Assembly (NCBI RefSeq): GCF_020026305.1
Contig: NZ_CP075691.1
Span: forward strand, 1,612,001 to 1,676,000
Length of the DNA stretch: 64,000 nt
Direction of reading: 5' to 3'
Source: Streptomyces sp. 135
GTDB taxonomy: Bacteria > Actinomycetota > Actinomycetes > Streptomycetales > Streptomycetaceae
The notes beneath the pieces are model-generated. The model ran no database searches and was not told the origin of the DNA. It saw nothing but the letters and a program-made list of their open reading frames with translations. Shown here piece after piece: positions 27,985 to 36,288 of this stretch (position 1 is its first letter; every line of letters begins with the position of its first letter). The translations under genes and the position numbers were made by a program.

Positions 27985-28297
27985 GTATGCCCTCTGAACA
28001 CTCGTCTTGGGGAACTCGGGGAAGGGGGAGCGAAAACGAACTATCGAAAGAATTGGGAACAAGCGCGCGAATTCCTCGCAACTCACTTCAACTCGCCGCG
28101 CTCCGGGCGAGCTTAGTCCGCCGCAAACATCGCCGAGTCATATTCGGCATCCCCCTGCACGGGCCCCACCGACGGGAATACACTCGCCCATTTACACGCG
28201 GGGCGATCATTCGAACACATGGCGTGACGTCTTCGAACAGCCGGGAAGACCCCAGAGACCCGAGGGTCCCTCGGGCGGAGCGCCCGGCCGCCGGCGG
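27985..28297. other. Promoter-bearing gap upstream of the conservon
   Basis: The 313-bp gap contains no convincing gene. It is AT-richer than its surroundings between about 28020 and 28150 and holds two TTCGAACA direct repeats (28210-28217 and 28232-28239) and a seven-base hairpin CCCGAGG-GTC-CCTCGGG (28259-28275) that may end the hydrolase transcript. I could not place a -10/-35 pair with confidence. Confidence 0.5.
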
Positions 28298-29359
28298 TCA
28301 GTCCCGGCGCAGGAAGGCCAGGACCTCCCGCTCGAAGCGCGCGCCGCGCTCCAGGTGCGGGAGGTGCCCGGCGTCGTCGAACTCCACCAGCCGCGCCCCG
28401 GGGATCGCGGCGGCCGCCCGCTTCCCGAGGACCGAGTAGTTCCCGAGCTTGGCCCGGTCCTCGGGGGCCGCGTACGGCTTGCCGATCGCGGTGCGGTCGT
28501 GCTGCCCGATGACGAGCAGCACGGGAAGCCGCAGCTTCGGCAGATCGGCCACCACCGGCTGGTGGTACGCCATTTGATAGGTGAGCGCGGAGGCCATGGC
28601 CCAGCGCGGGTACTCGGCGCCGAGGGTCACCCGGTAGCGGATGCCGACGTTGCGTTCGTACGCCGGGCGCCAGCGCACCACGTACGCGCGGTAGAAGGCG
28701 CGGATCGCGGCGAGGTCGGTGTTGGCCAGCTCATCGGCGAAGAGCCGCTCGGTGGGCAGCGCCGGGACGAGATCGCGGTAGTCCTCGAGGCCGACCGGGT
28801 TGGCGAGGACCAGCTTGCGGGCGCGCGCCGGATGCCGCAGGGCGAAGCGGACGGCGAGCATGCCTCCCATGGAGTGACCGACGACGTCGGCCCGTTCGAC
28901 ACCCAGCCGGTCGAGGAGCGTAACCGTGTTCGACGCGAGCAGTTCGAAGCTGTAGTTCTTCAAGGCCGGTTTCGAGGACCGCCCGAACCCGAGCTGGTCG
29001 GGTACGACGACCCGGTGCCCGGCGGCGACGAACGCCCGCGCGGTGGGCTCCCACGCCCCGCCGTCGAAGTTCTTGCCGTGCAGCAGCAGAACCGTCCGCC
29101 CGGACGGCTCGCCCCGCGGCGCGAGATCGACGTACGCCATGTTCACGTGCTCGCCCTCGATCACCAGCCGCAGGAAGCGCACCGGGAAAGGCGAGGGGAA
29201 GCCCTCCATGGCGATGCCGAGCGGCTGGTCGTGGCCGGGACCGGACACGGCTGCGGCTCCCCCGGCCGGCCCGCCCCCGGCGGCGGTCGCCGCGGCGGGA
29301 ACTCCCGCCCCTGCCACGGCGACCGCTCCGGCGGCCAGCAGTCTCCGGCGCGTGGTCAT
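28298..29359 (-). CDS. Tat-exported alpha/beta hydrolase
   Basis: The 353-residue hydrolase has an N-terminal TTRRRLLAAGA twin-arginine-type signal followed by an Ala-rich hydrophobic stretch. The catalytic domain has the oxyanion segment LLLHGKNFDG, the nucleophile elbow VVGHSMGGM, an acid in IGQHDRTA, and the His in DDAGHLPH. It is likely to be a secreted esterase, lipase or epoxide-hydrolase-like enzyme with unknown substrate. ATG 29359 is preferred over the preceding GTG because of a GGGGGG stretch about six bases ahead. The tatC and tatA genes that would export it lie 4 kb away, a coincidence worth noting but not evidence of co-regulation. Confidence 0.88.
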   Translation of the reverse strand: MTTRRRLLAAGAVAVAGAGVPAAATAAGGGPAGGAAAVSGPGHDQPLGIAMEGFPSPFPVRFLRLVIEGEHVNMAYVDLAPRGEPSGRTVLLLHGKNFDGGAWEPTARAFVAAGHRVVVPDQLGFGRSSKPALKNYSFELLASNTVTLLDRLGVERADVVGHSMGGMLAVRFALRHPARARKLVLANPVGLEDYRDLVPALPTERLFADELANTDLAAIRAFYRAYVVRWRPAYERNVGIRYRVTLGAEYPRWAMASALTYQMAYHQPVVADLPKLRLPVLLVIGQHDRTAIGKPYAAPEDRAKLGNYSVLGKRAAAAIPGARLVEFDDAGHLPHLERGARFEREVLAFLRRD

Positions 29360-29467
29360 CACGGACCCCCCAGTGCACTAGCACGTCAGTACGGCCATTG
29401 TGCACCAACGCCCCTGTGGGGCCCGGGAGTCGACGCCCCTCAGGGGCGCGTCACCGACCGCATCACG

Positions 29468-32281
29468 TCAGCCCACCGAGCTGTACGCCACCACACCGCG
29501 CAACAGCTGGTCGACCGCCTTGCGGGCCGTCTTCGGGACCGTGCTGCCGCCCTCGCGAGGCGCCGCCGCCGCGATCTGTCCCAGGACGTCGATGACCTGC
29601 TTGCACCAGCGCACGAAGTCACCGGCCGGCATCTCCGCCTCGCGGAGCACCTCGTCCAGGCCCTTGCCGCTCGCCCACATGTACGCCGCCCACGCGAAGC
29701 CGAGGTCGGGCTCACGCTGACCGACGCCCTCGGTCTGGCTGATCCTGAAGTCTTCCTCCAGTGCGTCCAGGCGGCCCCAGATCCGCACCATCTCGCCGAG
29801 CGCCGCCTTCGCGGCACCGGACGGCAGCTTGGGGGCGAGCGCGTCGTCGCCGACCCGCGCCTCGAACACCAGCGCCGAGACGCACGCGGCCAGCTCACCG
29901 GGGCCGAGGCCCTCCCAGACCCCGGCGCGCAGGCACTCGCTGGCCAGCAGGTCCAGCTCGCCGTAGAGCCGGGCGAGCCGCTTGCCGTGCTCGGTGACCT
30001 CGTTGCCCCGCAGGTAGTCGAGCTCGGTGAGGAGCGCGACGATGCGGTCGAAGGTGCGGGCGATGGTGTTCGTACGCCCCTCGATGCGGCGCTCCAGCTG
30101 GGCGGTGTCGCGCTTGAGGCGGTCATAGCGCTCGGCCCAGCGCGCGTGGTCCTCACGCTCGTCGCAGCCGTGGCAGGGGTGGGCACGCAGCTCCGCGCGC
30201 AGCCGGGCGATCTCCTGGTCGTCGGCCGCCGCCGCACGCCCCTTGCGGTGCCGGTCGGGCACGATGTGCCCGGCCTTGGTGCGCAGCGCGGACGCCAGAT
30301 CGCGGCGGGACTGCGGCGAGCGGGCGTTGAAGGACTTCGGGATGCGCATCCGCTCCAGGGCCTCGACGGGCACGGGGAAGTCCATCGACGCGAGCCGCTT
30401 GACCTGCCGCTCGGCGGTCAGCACCAGAGGCCGCGGGCCGTCCACGTGGTCGAAGCCGCGGTGGCCGTTGGCCCGGCCGGCGGGCAGCCCGGGGTCGAGG
30501 ACGAGCGCGAGGCCCGCGTACTTCCCCGTGGGCACATGAATGACGTCGCCCGGCTTGAGCTTCTCCAGGGCGGCAGCGGCGGCGGCCCTGCGCTGGGCCG
30601 CGCCCTGCTTGGCGAGCTCGGTCTCGCGATCCTTGAGCCTGCGGCGCAGCCGGGCATACTCCTCGAAGTCGCCCAGGTGGCAGGTCATGGAGGCCTTGTA
30701 GCCCTCCAGGCCCTCCTCGTTCTTCTGCACCTGACGGGAGATCCCGACGACCGACTTGTCGGCCTGGAACTGCGCGAAGGACGTCTCCAGAAGCTCGCGC
30801 GAGCGGTGCCGGCCGAACTGCTCGACCAGGTTCACCGCCATGTTGTACGACGGCTTGAAGCTGGAGCGCAGCGGGTACGTGCGGGTGCCCGCGAGCCCGG
30901 CCAGGTGCTCCGGGCTCATCGCGCGCTGCCAGAGCACCACGGCGTGGCCCTCGACGTCGATGCCGCGCCGGCCCGCACGGCCGGTGAGCTGGGTGTACTC
31001 ACCGGGGGTGATGTCGGCGTGCTGCTCGCCGTTCCACTTGACGAGCTTCTCCAGGACCACGCTGCGCGCGGGCATGTTGATGCCGAGGGCGAGGGTCTCG
31101 GTGGCGAAGACGGCCTTGACGAGGCCGTGCACGAACAGCTCCTCGACGACCTCCTTGAAGGTGGGCAGCATGCCCGCGTGGTGCGCCGCGATGCCGCGCT
31201 CGAGCCCCTCCAGCCATTCGTAGTAGCCGAGGACGTGGAGGTCCTCGTCCGGGATCGAGGCCGTGCGCTCCTCGACGATCTCGCGGACCTTCGCCCGCGC
31301 CTCTTCGTCGTTCAGCCGAAGGCCCGCGTACAGGCACTGCTGCACGGCCGCCTCGCAGCCGGCGCGGCTGAAGATGAACGTGATCGCGGGCAGCAGGCCT
31401 TCCGCGTCGAGCCGCTCGATGACCTCGGGGCGCCCCGGCGTCCAGATCCGGGACCGCTGGCGCCGCTCGCGCTCGCGGTCGGCCTCGCGGACCATCTTGC
31501 CCTTGCGTCGCTCGCGCGGGTTGTACGAGCGGCTGGCCTCCATGCGCGCCATGCGCGTGAGGTCGGGGTTGACCGCCTTCTTGTGGCCCTCGCCCTCCTC
31601 GAAGAGGTCGTACATCCGGCGGCCGGCGAGCACGTGCTGGAAGAGCGGTACGGGCCGGTGCTCGGAGACGATCACTTCGGTGTCGCCGCGGACCGTGTCG
31701 AGCCAGTCGCCGAACTCCTCGGCGTTCGACACCGTCGCCGAGAGGGAGACGAGGGTGACCGACTCCTGGAGGTGGATGATCACTTCCTCCCAGACGGCGC
31801 CGCGGAAGCGGTCGGAGAGGTAGTGCACCTCGTCCATGACCACATAGCCGAGGTTCAGCAGCGACTGGGAGCCCGAATACAGCATGTTCCGCAGGACCTC
31901 GGTGGTCATCACGACCACCGGGGCGTCGCTGTTGACGCTGTTGTCGCCGGTGAGGAGGCCGACCTTGTCCGCGCCGTACCGCTTGGCGAGGTCGGTGTAC
32001 TTCTGGTTGGAGAGCGCCTTGATGGGCGTGGTGTAGAAGCATTTCTTGCCCTGGAGCAGGGCGAGGTGCACGGCGAATTCGCCGACGATCGTCTTGCCCG
32101 AACCGGTGGGGGCGGCGACGAGCACGCCCTTGCCCGCCTCCAGTGCCTGGCAGGCCTCGATCTGGAAGGGGTCGAGGCCGAATTCGTACATCTCGCGGAA
32201 GGACGCGAGTGCGGTGGCCTGCTCGACAGCGCGCTTGCGCGCCGCCGCGTACCGCTCGGCCGGTGAGAGGTCCTCTGTCAT
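29468..32281 (-). CDS. Ski2/Mtr4-like DExH RNA helicase (HelY type)
   Basis: The 937-residue helicase has motif I APTGSGKT (about residue 62), DEVH (about 150), SAT (about 178) and motif VI QLTGRAGRRG (about 435). A beta-barrel-like insertion and a C-terminal DSHCT-type helical domain follow, as in Mtr4/Dob1 and mycobacterial HelY. These enzymes remodel structured RNA and assist RNA decay. A CHGC motif with an upstream basic region lies in the C-terminal half. ATG 32281 is used because it precedes the conserved LSPAERYA start. The gene precedes nothing obvious in the same transcript; the lipid kinase lies 87 bases upstream in the same direction. Confidence 0.93.
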   Translation of the reverse strand: MTEDLSPAERYAAARKRAVEQATALASFREMYEFGLDPFQIEACQALEAGKGVLVAAPTGSGKTIVGEFAVHLALLQGKKCFYTTPIKALSNQKYTDLAKRYGADKVGLLTGDNSVNSDAPVVVMTTEVLRNMLYSGSQSLLNLGYVVMDEVHYLSDRFRGAVWEEVIIHLQESVTLVSLSATVSNAEEFGDWLDTVRGDTEVIVSEHRPVPLFQHVLAGRRMYDLFEEGEGHKKAVNPDLTRMARMEASRSYNPRERRKGKMVREADRERERRQRSRIWTPGRPEVIERLDAEGLLPAITFIFSRAGCEAAVQQCLYAGLRLNDEEARAKVREIVEERTASIPDEDLHVLGYYEWLEGLERGIAAHHAGMLPTFKEVVEELFVHGLVKAVFATETLALGINMPARSVVLEKLVKWNGEQHADITPGEYTQLTGRAGRRGIDVEGHAVVLWQRAMSPEHLAGLAGTRTYPLRSSFKPSYNMAVNLVEQFGRHRSRELLETSFAQFQADKSVVGISRQVQKNEEGLEGYKASMTCHLGDFEEYARLRRRLKDRETELAKQGAAQRRAAAAAALEKLKPGDVIHVPTGKYAGLALVLDPGLPAGRANGHRGFDHVDGPRPLVLTAERQVKRLASMDFPVPVEALERMRIPKSFNARSPQSRRDLASALRTKAGHIVPDRHRKGRAAAADDQEIARLRAELRAHPCHGCDEREDHARWAERYDRLKRDTAQLERRIEGRTNTIARTFDRIVALLTELDYLRGNEVTEHGKRLARLYGELDLLASECLRAGVWEGLGPGELAACVSALVFEARVGDDALAPKLPSGAAKAALGEMVRIWGRLDALEEDFRISQTEGVGQREPDLGFAWAAYMWASGKGLDEVLREAEMPAGDFVRWCKQVIDVLGQIAAAAPREGGSTVPKTARKAVDQLLRGVVAYSSVG

Positions 32282-32368
32282 CGTGCTTTCGAGACTACCG
32301 GCCACCACTGACAACGGACGATCATTATCCGCAGGCCCCGTAAGCAGCGGAAGCGCGGGCGGGGGCGC

Positions 32369-33259
32369 TCAGGGGGCCAGGACCCGCACGGCCCCCGGCA
32401 CGCACTCCGCGGTCAGCGGCAGTGCGCCCAGCGGCTCCCCGTCCGCGTACCCCGTGATCCCTGGGGCGGCCAGCTCCACCGTGGTGGCCCGGTGGACGGT
32501 GACCGCGGGGTGGTCGAGGTGCGTGCCCTTGTAGACCCTCGGGAACACCTTGAGCAGCGTGGTGCGGCTGCACGCCCCCACCACGGTGATGTCGAAGAGG
32601 CCGTCGACCAGGTCGGCTCCGGCACAGATCCGCATGCCGCCGCCGTACGAGGATCCGTTGCCGACGGCGACCAGCGTGGCCTCCGTCTCGTGGACGTCGC
32701 CGCCGTCCAGCGTGATCCGGTACGGGACGGGCTTGAAGGCCGCCAGCTCGGCGATCATCGCCAGGTCGTACTTGAAGCGGCCCGTGGGCCACCGCATCCG
32801 GTTGCCCCGGTCGTTGACCCGCGAGTCGAACCCGGACGCGAGCACGGTCCCGAACCAGGTGCCGCCCGCCCTGCCGAGGTCGATGTCACGGGTGCGGGCC
32901 CCTTTGAGCGCCTCGGCCACGATCCTTCCGGCGGCGGCCGGCTCGCGCACCGGCAGCCCGAGGGCCCGCGCGAAGTCGTTGCCGGTGCCCACGGCGATCA
33001 GTCCGAGCGGGGTGCGCGTCCCGGCGACGGCCTGGAGCGCGAGGCTCGCCATGCCGTCGCCGCCGACGGCTATCAGCGCCCCCGTACCGCCCTCGACCGC
33101 CTCGCGGGCCCGCCGCAGCGCGTCGGGGGCGTCCTCACCGATGACCGTCCGTACGGAGAAGCCACGGTCCCGCAATGCGAAAGCGGCCGGCTGCGCCGCG
33201 TGGGCGCCCCGGCCGCGGCCCGCGGTGGGGTTGACGAAGAGGGTGATCTCGCTGGTCAC
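32369..33259 (-). CDS. Diacylglycerol kinase-family lipid kinase
   Basis: The 296-residue product has the DAGK catalytic domain: FVNPTAGRGRG near the N-terminus, the nucleotide motif VGGDGMA, and GTGNDFARALGL. It phosphorylates diacylglycerol or a related lipid alcohol at the membrane. It is 23 bases from tatC in the same direction, so it may be co-transcribed behind tatA and tatC. The exact lipid is not predictable. Confidence 0.9.
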   Translation of the reverse strand: MTSEITLFVNPTAGRGRGAHAAQPAAFALRDRGFSVRTVIGEDAPDALRRAREAVEGGTGALIAVGGDGMASLALQAVAGTRTPLGLIAVGTGNDFARALGLPVREPAAAGRIVAEALKGARTRDIDLGRAGGTWFGTVLASGFDSRVNDRGNRMRWPTGRFKYDLAMIAELAAFKPVPYRITLDGGDVHETEATLVAVGNGSSYGGGMRICAGADLVDGLFDITVVGACSRTTLLKVFPRVYKGTHLDHPAVTVHRATTVELAAPGITGYADGEPLGALPLTAECVPGAVRVLAP

Positions 33260-33282
33260 GGCGGGGACCCTACAAGGTCATG

Positions 33283-34221
33283 TCATGTCACGTCGTCGAA
33301 ACCGTTGACCCGGTGATCGGCTCGGCCGGTGCCCGCCTGCTCGGGCAGGGCCTTGGCCGAGGCGACGGGCTCGATCCCGCCGATGGCCTCGGGGGTGAGG
33401 TCGATCGCGGAGGCCTCGTCGTCGTCCAGCTCGGCGTCCGGGTCGTTGCGACGGCGGCGCCTGTCGTTGAGGAGGGAGATGCCGACGGCCATGAAGTAGA
33501 GGACGACGATCGGTCCCGCGAGGGCGATCATGCCGACGGGGTCGGTCGTCGGGGTCGCCACCGCGCCGAAGATGAAGACACCCATGACGACGCCGCGCCA
33601 CCAGGTCGCCATGCGGCGGCCCGTCACCATCCCCGTCATGTTGAGCATCACCAGGAGCAGCGGGAGCTCGAACGAGATGCCGAAGATGAGGACCATCCTG
33701 ACCGTGAAGTCGAGGATCGTGTCCATCGGGAGGAGGTTCTCGGCCCCGTCCGGCGTGATGCCGAGCAGGACGCGCATGCTGACCGGGAGGATCGTGTACG
33801 CCAGCCAGGCGCCGCCGAAGAAGAGCGGCACGGCGGCGGCGACGAACCAGTAGGTGTACTTCCGCTCGTGCTTGTGCAGACCGGGAGCGACGAACGCCCA
33901 CAGCTGGTAGAGCCAGACCGGGCTGGAGACGATGATGCCGACCATGAGGCTGACCTTCACCGTCGTGGTGAAGGGCGACAGCAGGTCGTTGAACGTCACC
34001 TTCGCGCAGTGACCGCCGGTCACCTTCATGCCGGGCTCGCAGCGCGGCACGGGATCAGCCAGGAACTCCATCAGGTCCTGGCTGTAGAAAGCCGCCACGA
34101 TCGACACGACCGTGATCGCGAGGAGCCCCTTGGCGAGCCGGTTGCGGAGCTCGCGAAGGTGCTCCGCGAGGGGCATCCGTCCCTCGGGGTCCTTCTCCTT
34201 CTTGCGGGCAGACTTGAGCAA
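33283..34221 (-). CDS. tatC: Sec-independent protein translocase TatC
   Basis: The 312-residue membrane protein is the substrate-recognising core of the twin-arginine translocase. The N-terminal MPLAEHLRELRNRL motif binds signal peptides, and six membrane segments follow with the FGISFELPLLL segment. The C-terminal 60 residues are a charged cytoplasmic tail. The start appears to be TTG at 34221. It lies 47 bases after tatA in the same orientation. No tatB is adjacent, consistent with streptomycetes, where it is encoded elsewhere. Confidence 0.96.
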   Translation of the reverse strand: MLKSARKKEKDPEGRMPLAEHLRELRNRLAKGLLAITVVSIVAAFYSQDLMEFLADPVPRCEPGMKVTGGHCAKVTFNDLLSPFTTTVKVSLMVGIIVSSPVWLYQLWAFVAPGLHKHERKYTYWFVAAAVPLFFGGAWLAYTILPVSMRVLLGITPDGAENLLPMDTILDFTVRMVLIFGISFELPLLLVMLNMTGMVTGRRMATWWRGVVMGVFIFGAVATPTTDPVGMIALAGPIVVLYFMAVGISLLNDRRRRRNDPDAELDDDEASAIDLTPEAIGGIEPVASAKALPEQAGTGRADHRVNGFDDVT

Positions 34222-34268
34222 CCCACGTCCTCATCTCGTGCGGCAGGCCGGCCGTCGCCGGCCTTGGA

Positions 34269-34550
34269 TCAGCGCTTCGTCGTGTCGGTCGGCTCGGTGA
34301 CCGGGCGCGAACTGGTCACGTCGCCGGGGGCCGCCTGGATCGTGCGCTGCTGGACGACCGGCTCGCTCGGCGGGTCGGCCGGAGCGGCGGCGTCGTCCTT
34401 GCTCTCGGACTTCATCGCCTTGGCCTCGCTCTTGAGGATGCGGGCCGACTTGCCGAGGGAGCGCGCCATGTCGGGCAGCTTCTTGGCTCCGAACAGCAGG
34501 ACGATGACGACGAGGATGAGAATGATCTCGGTGGGGCCGAGCCTACCCAT
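34269..34550 (-). CDS. tatA: Sec-independent protein translocase TatA
   Basis: The 93-residue subunit has a single N-terminal membrane helix ([22 protein letters not shown]) with the FGxKKLP hinge, an amphipathic helix and a disordered Pro/Thr-rich tail. It forms the pore-making oligomer of the Tat system with TatC from the next gene. ATG 34550 starts the conserved MGRLGPTEI. The upstream 205-bp gap presumably contains the tat promoter. Confidence 0.95.
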   Translation of the reverse strand: MGRLGPTEIILILVVIVLLFGAKKLPDMARSLGKSARILKSEAKAMKSESKDDAAAPADPPSEPVVQQRTIQAAPGDVTSSRPVTEPTDTTKR

Positions 34551-34755
34551 AGCTGTTTACCTTCTTCACCGAGGCGACAGGAGTCTGGTTGCTAGGCAGA
34601 CCGGACATACATCCGATCTCCGCTGTCAGCGATCGTAACCCCCCGGGGTAAACGCCCGGCAATCCCCGCGCGTACTCCGAGTGCGGCCCCCGCCTCGATC
34701 CGGGCCGCGTTCGCAGCGTACCCGCAGCCCTCGGGGAGTTGACAGGTCGCGGACG

Positions 34756-34953
34756 CTAAAGAGCCTCGCGTCCCGCACGGGCCACACCGGCCGCCGCCTT
34801 CTCCAGGTCCTCGGCCGCCCGGTTGATCTGCTGTGTGGTCTCGGTCACTTGGCGCGCGAGGCGCTGTGCCTCCACGAAGACCTTGACCGCCATTACGCCG
34901 AGGACGGCGAGGCCCAAGAAGCCCGCCGCGATCGCGAGCATCGCCCAGAACAT
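34756..34953 (-). CDS. Small single-pass membrane protein
   Basis: The 65-residue protein has one hydrophobic segment (about residues 3-25, MLAIAAGFLGLAVLGVMAV) followed by an amphipathic helix with regularly spaced Gln/Glu/Leu, resembling a short coiled coil. It is nine bases after the zinc-ribbon gene and in the same direction as pafB, pafC and that gene. I do not recognise a family; it looks like a small membrane scaffold. Its function is unknown. Confidence 0.6.
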   Translation of the reverse strand: MFWAMLAIAAGFLGLAVLGVMAVKVFVEAQRLARQVTETTQQINRAAEDLEKAAAGVARAGREAL

Positions 34954-34962
34954 GCGCCGAGC

Positions 34963-35235
34963 CTAGACGGTCGAGTGCAGCCGCAGGGTCCGCACCCCGC
35001 CGCCGGTGAGGAGTTCGACGATGCGCTCGCCCGCGGGCTTGCGCACCGCGGCCCCGCACTCGGGGCAGGTGAAGGAGTAGAAGGTGGTGCGGCGGCTGGC
35101 GCCCATCACCAGACGCAGCGCTCCCGCGGAGAGCTCGAAGCGGGCGCGGCAGTCGGTGCAGGCGGCGGTGAAGAGGACGGGGGCGGGCCGCTGCGCCGGC
35201 ACTCCCGGCAGTCCGGACATGGTCGGTGAACTCAA
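34963..35235 (-). CDS. Small zinc-ribbon protein coupled to pafC
   Basis: The 90-residue protein has two CxxC pairs (CTDC and CPEC) about 35 residues apart, separated by a basic and hydrophobic stretch, which fits a zinc ribbon. A TTG start at 35235 is favoured because AGGAG lies eight bases ahead and the TTGA overlaps the pafC stop codon, implying coupled translation; ATG 35220 is the alternative. The position at the end of the pafBC operon suggests it works with these regulators or with RNA polymerase, but that is inference. Confidence 0.65.
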   Translation of the reverse strand: MSSPTMSGLPGVPAQRPAPVLFTAACTDCRARFELSAGALRLVMGASRRTTFYSFTCPECGAAVRKPAGERIVELLTGGGVRTLRLHSTV

Positions 35236-36272
35236 CGCCCGTGCTCCTGCCGGTCGTGGGCCTGGCCGTACGGCGGCCGGTCATACATCTGGCCGTACGG
35301 CTGATCGCTGCCTGGATCGCTGTCCTGGTCATAGGCGGCGAGGGCCTCGCGTGCCGCCTGCCGGGCGCTGTCCGCGAGCTGGGCCGGCGAGACGATCCGG
35401 CCGTCCCCGCCGAGCCGCAGCGCGAGGCGGCGCAGCGAGGCGGGCTCGGGGGTGCGCAGGGTGATCCGCAGGCCGCCGTCGGGCAGCTCCTCGGCGCTGT
35501 CGTGGGGGTAGTACTCGGCGACCCAGCGGCCGCCGGGGCCGACCTCCACGACGACTTCGGGATCCTCGGCGGCGGGTTGTACGAGGCCTTCGGAGAGGTC
35601 GCGCAGCTCGACCTCGGGCGGCGCGGACGGCTCGTCGAGGATCTTGATCTCGGCGACCCGGTCCAGGCGGAAGGTACGGCGCGCCTCGGAGCGGCGGCAC
35701 CACGCCTCCACGTAGGTGTGGCCGACGCTCACCAGGCGGATCGGGTCGATCTCGCGCTCGGTGACCTCGTCGCGCGCGGGCGAGTAGTAGCGGATCCAGA
35801 GCCTGCGGCGCTCGGAGATGGCCCGGTCGACGTCCGCGAAGACGCCGCCCTCGGACTCGAAGGTCACCGACAGGCGGGAGCTGGCGCCCGCCGCCTCGCC
35901 GGCGGCGGTCTCCAGCTTCGCGGTGGCCCGCAGCAGCGCGAGGCGGTCGCTCTCGCGCAGGCCGGGCAGGGTGGCCACGGCGCGGGCGGCCACCAGGAGC
36001 GCGGTCGCCTCGTCGGCGGCGAGCCGCAGCGGGGCCGCCACGTCGTCGGGGTTGTGCCACCAGATGCGGTCGCCGTCGGTGTCGATGTCGAGCAGGTCGC
36101 CGCCGCGGAAGCTGGTCCCGCACAGGGGCAGCACGTCGAGGTCGGAGATCAGCTCGTCCGGGGTGATGCCGAAGGCGCGGGCGACGTCGCCGACGTGGGC
36201 GCCGGGGCGCTCGCGCAGGTAGGTCACCAGCGACAGCATCCGCCGGGTCTGGTCGATGGCGTTCGAGGCCAT
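35232..36272 (-). CDS. pafC: WYL-domain transcriptional regulator PafC
   Basis: The 346-residue protein has an N-terminal winged helix-turn-helix, a central WYL domain with IRYYSPARDEVTEREIDPIRLV, and a C-terminal WCX extension. A Gln/Tyr/His-rich tail of about 30 residues (YGQMYDRPPYGQ) is unusual. In mycobacteria PafB and PafC form a heterodimer that activates the LexA-independent DNA-damage response by binding RNA polymerase. It lies 16 bases after pafB and overlaps the zinc-ribbon gene. PafC is the downstream member of the pair by comparison with mycobacterial order. Confidence 0.9.
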   Translation of the reverse strand: MASNAIDQTRRMLSLVTYLRERPGAHVGDVARAFGITPDELISDLDVLPLCGTSFRGGDLLDIDTDGDRIWWHNPDDVAAPLRLAADEATALLVAARAVATLPGLRESDRLALLRATAKLETAAGEAAGASSRLSVTFESEGGVFADVDRAISERRRLWIRYYSPARDEVTEREIDPIRLVSVGHTYVEAWCRRSEARRTFRLDRVAEIKILDEPSAPPEVELRDLSEGLVQPAAEDPEVVVEVGPGGRWVAEYYPHDSAEELPDGGLRITLRTPEPASLRRLALRLGGDGRIVSPAQLADSARQAAREALAAYDQDSDPGSDQPYGQMYDRPPYGQAHDRQEHGR

Positions 36273-36288
36273 TGGTCTCCGCTCCCCC

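Noticed and set aside
27985..28086. N-terminal extension of the conservon sensor gene
   Set aside because: The added residues are not hydrophobic and no ribosome binding site precedes the upstream start, while ATG 27984 has a good one.
28259..28275. Terminator of the hydrolase gene
   Set aside because: A seven-base hairpin with GTC loop is present but no stronger than chance in this composition; it is mentioned in the gap entry only.
28007..32266. Plus-strand open frame of over 1400 codons opposite the helicase and hydrolase genes
   Set aside because: It runs across two real genes and an intergenic region, has no recognisable domain, and reflects the scarcity of stop codons in GC-rich sequence.
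34551..34755. A tatB gene next to tatA
   Set aside because: No reading frame with the TatB pattern is present here; the gap appears to be non-coding promoter sequence.
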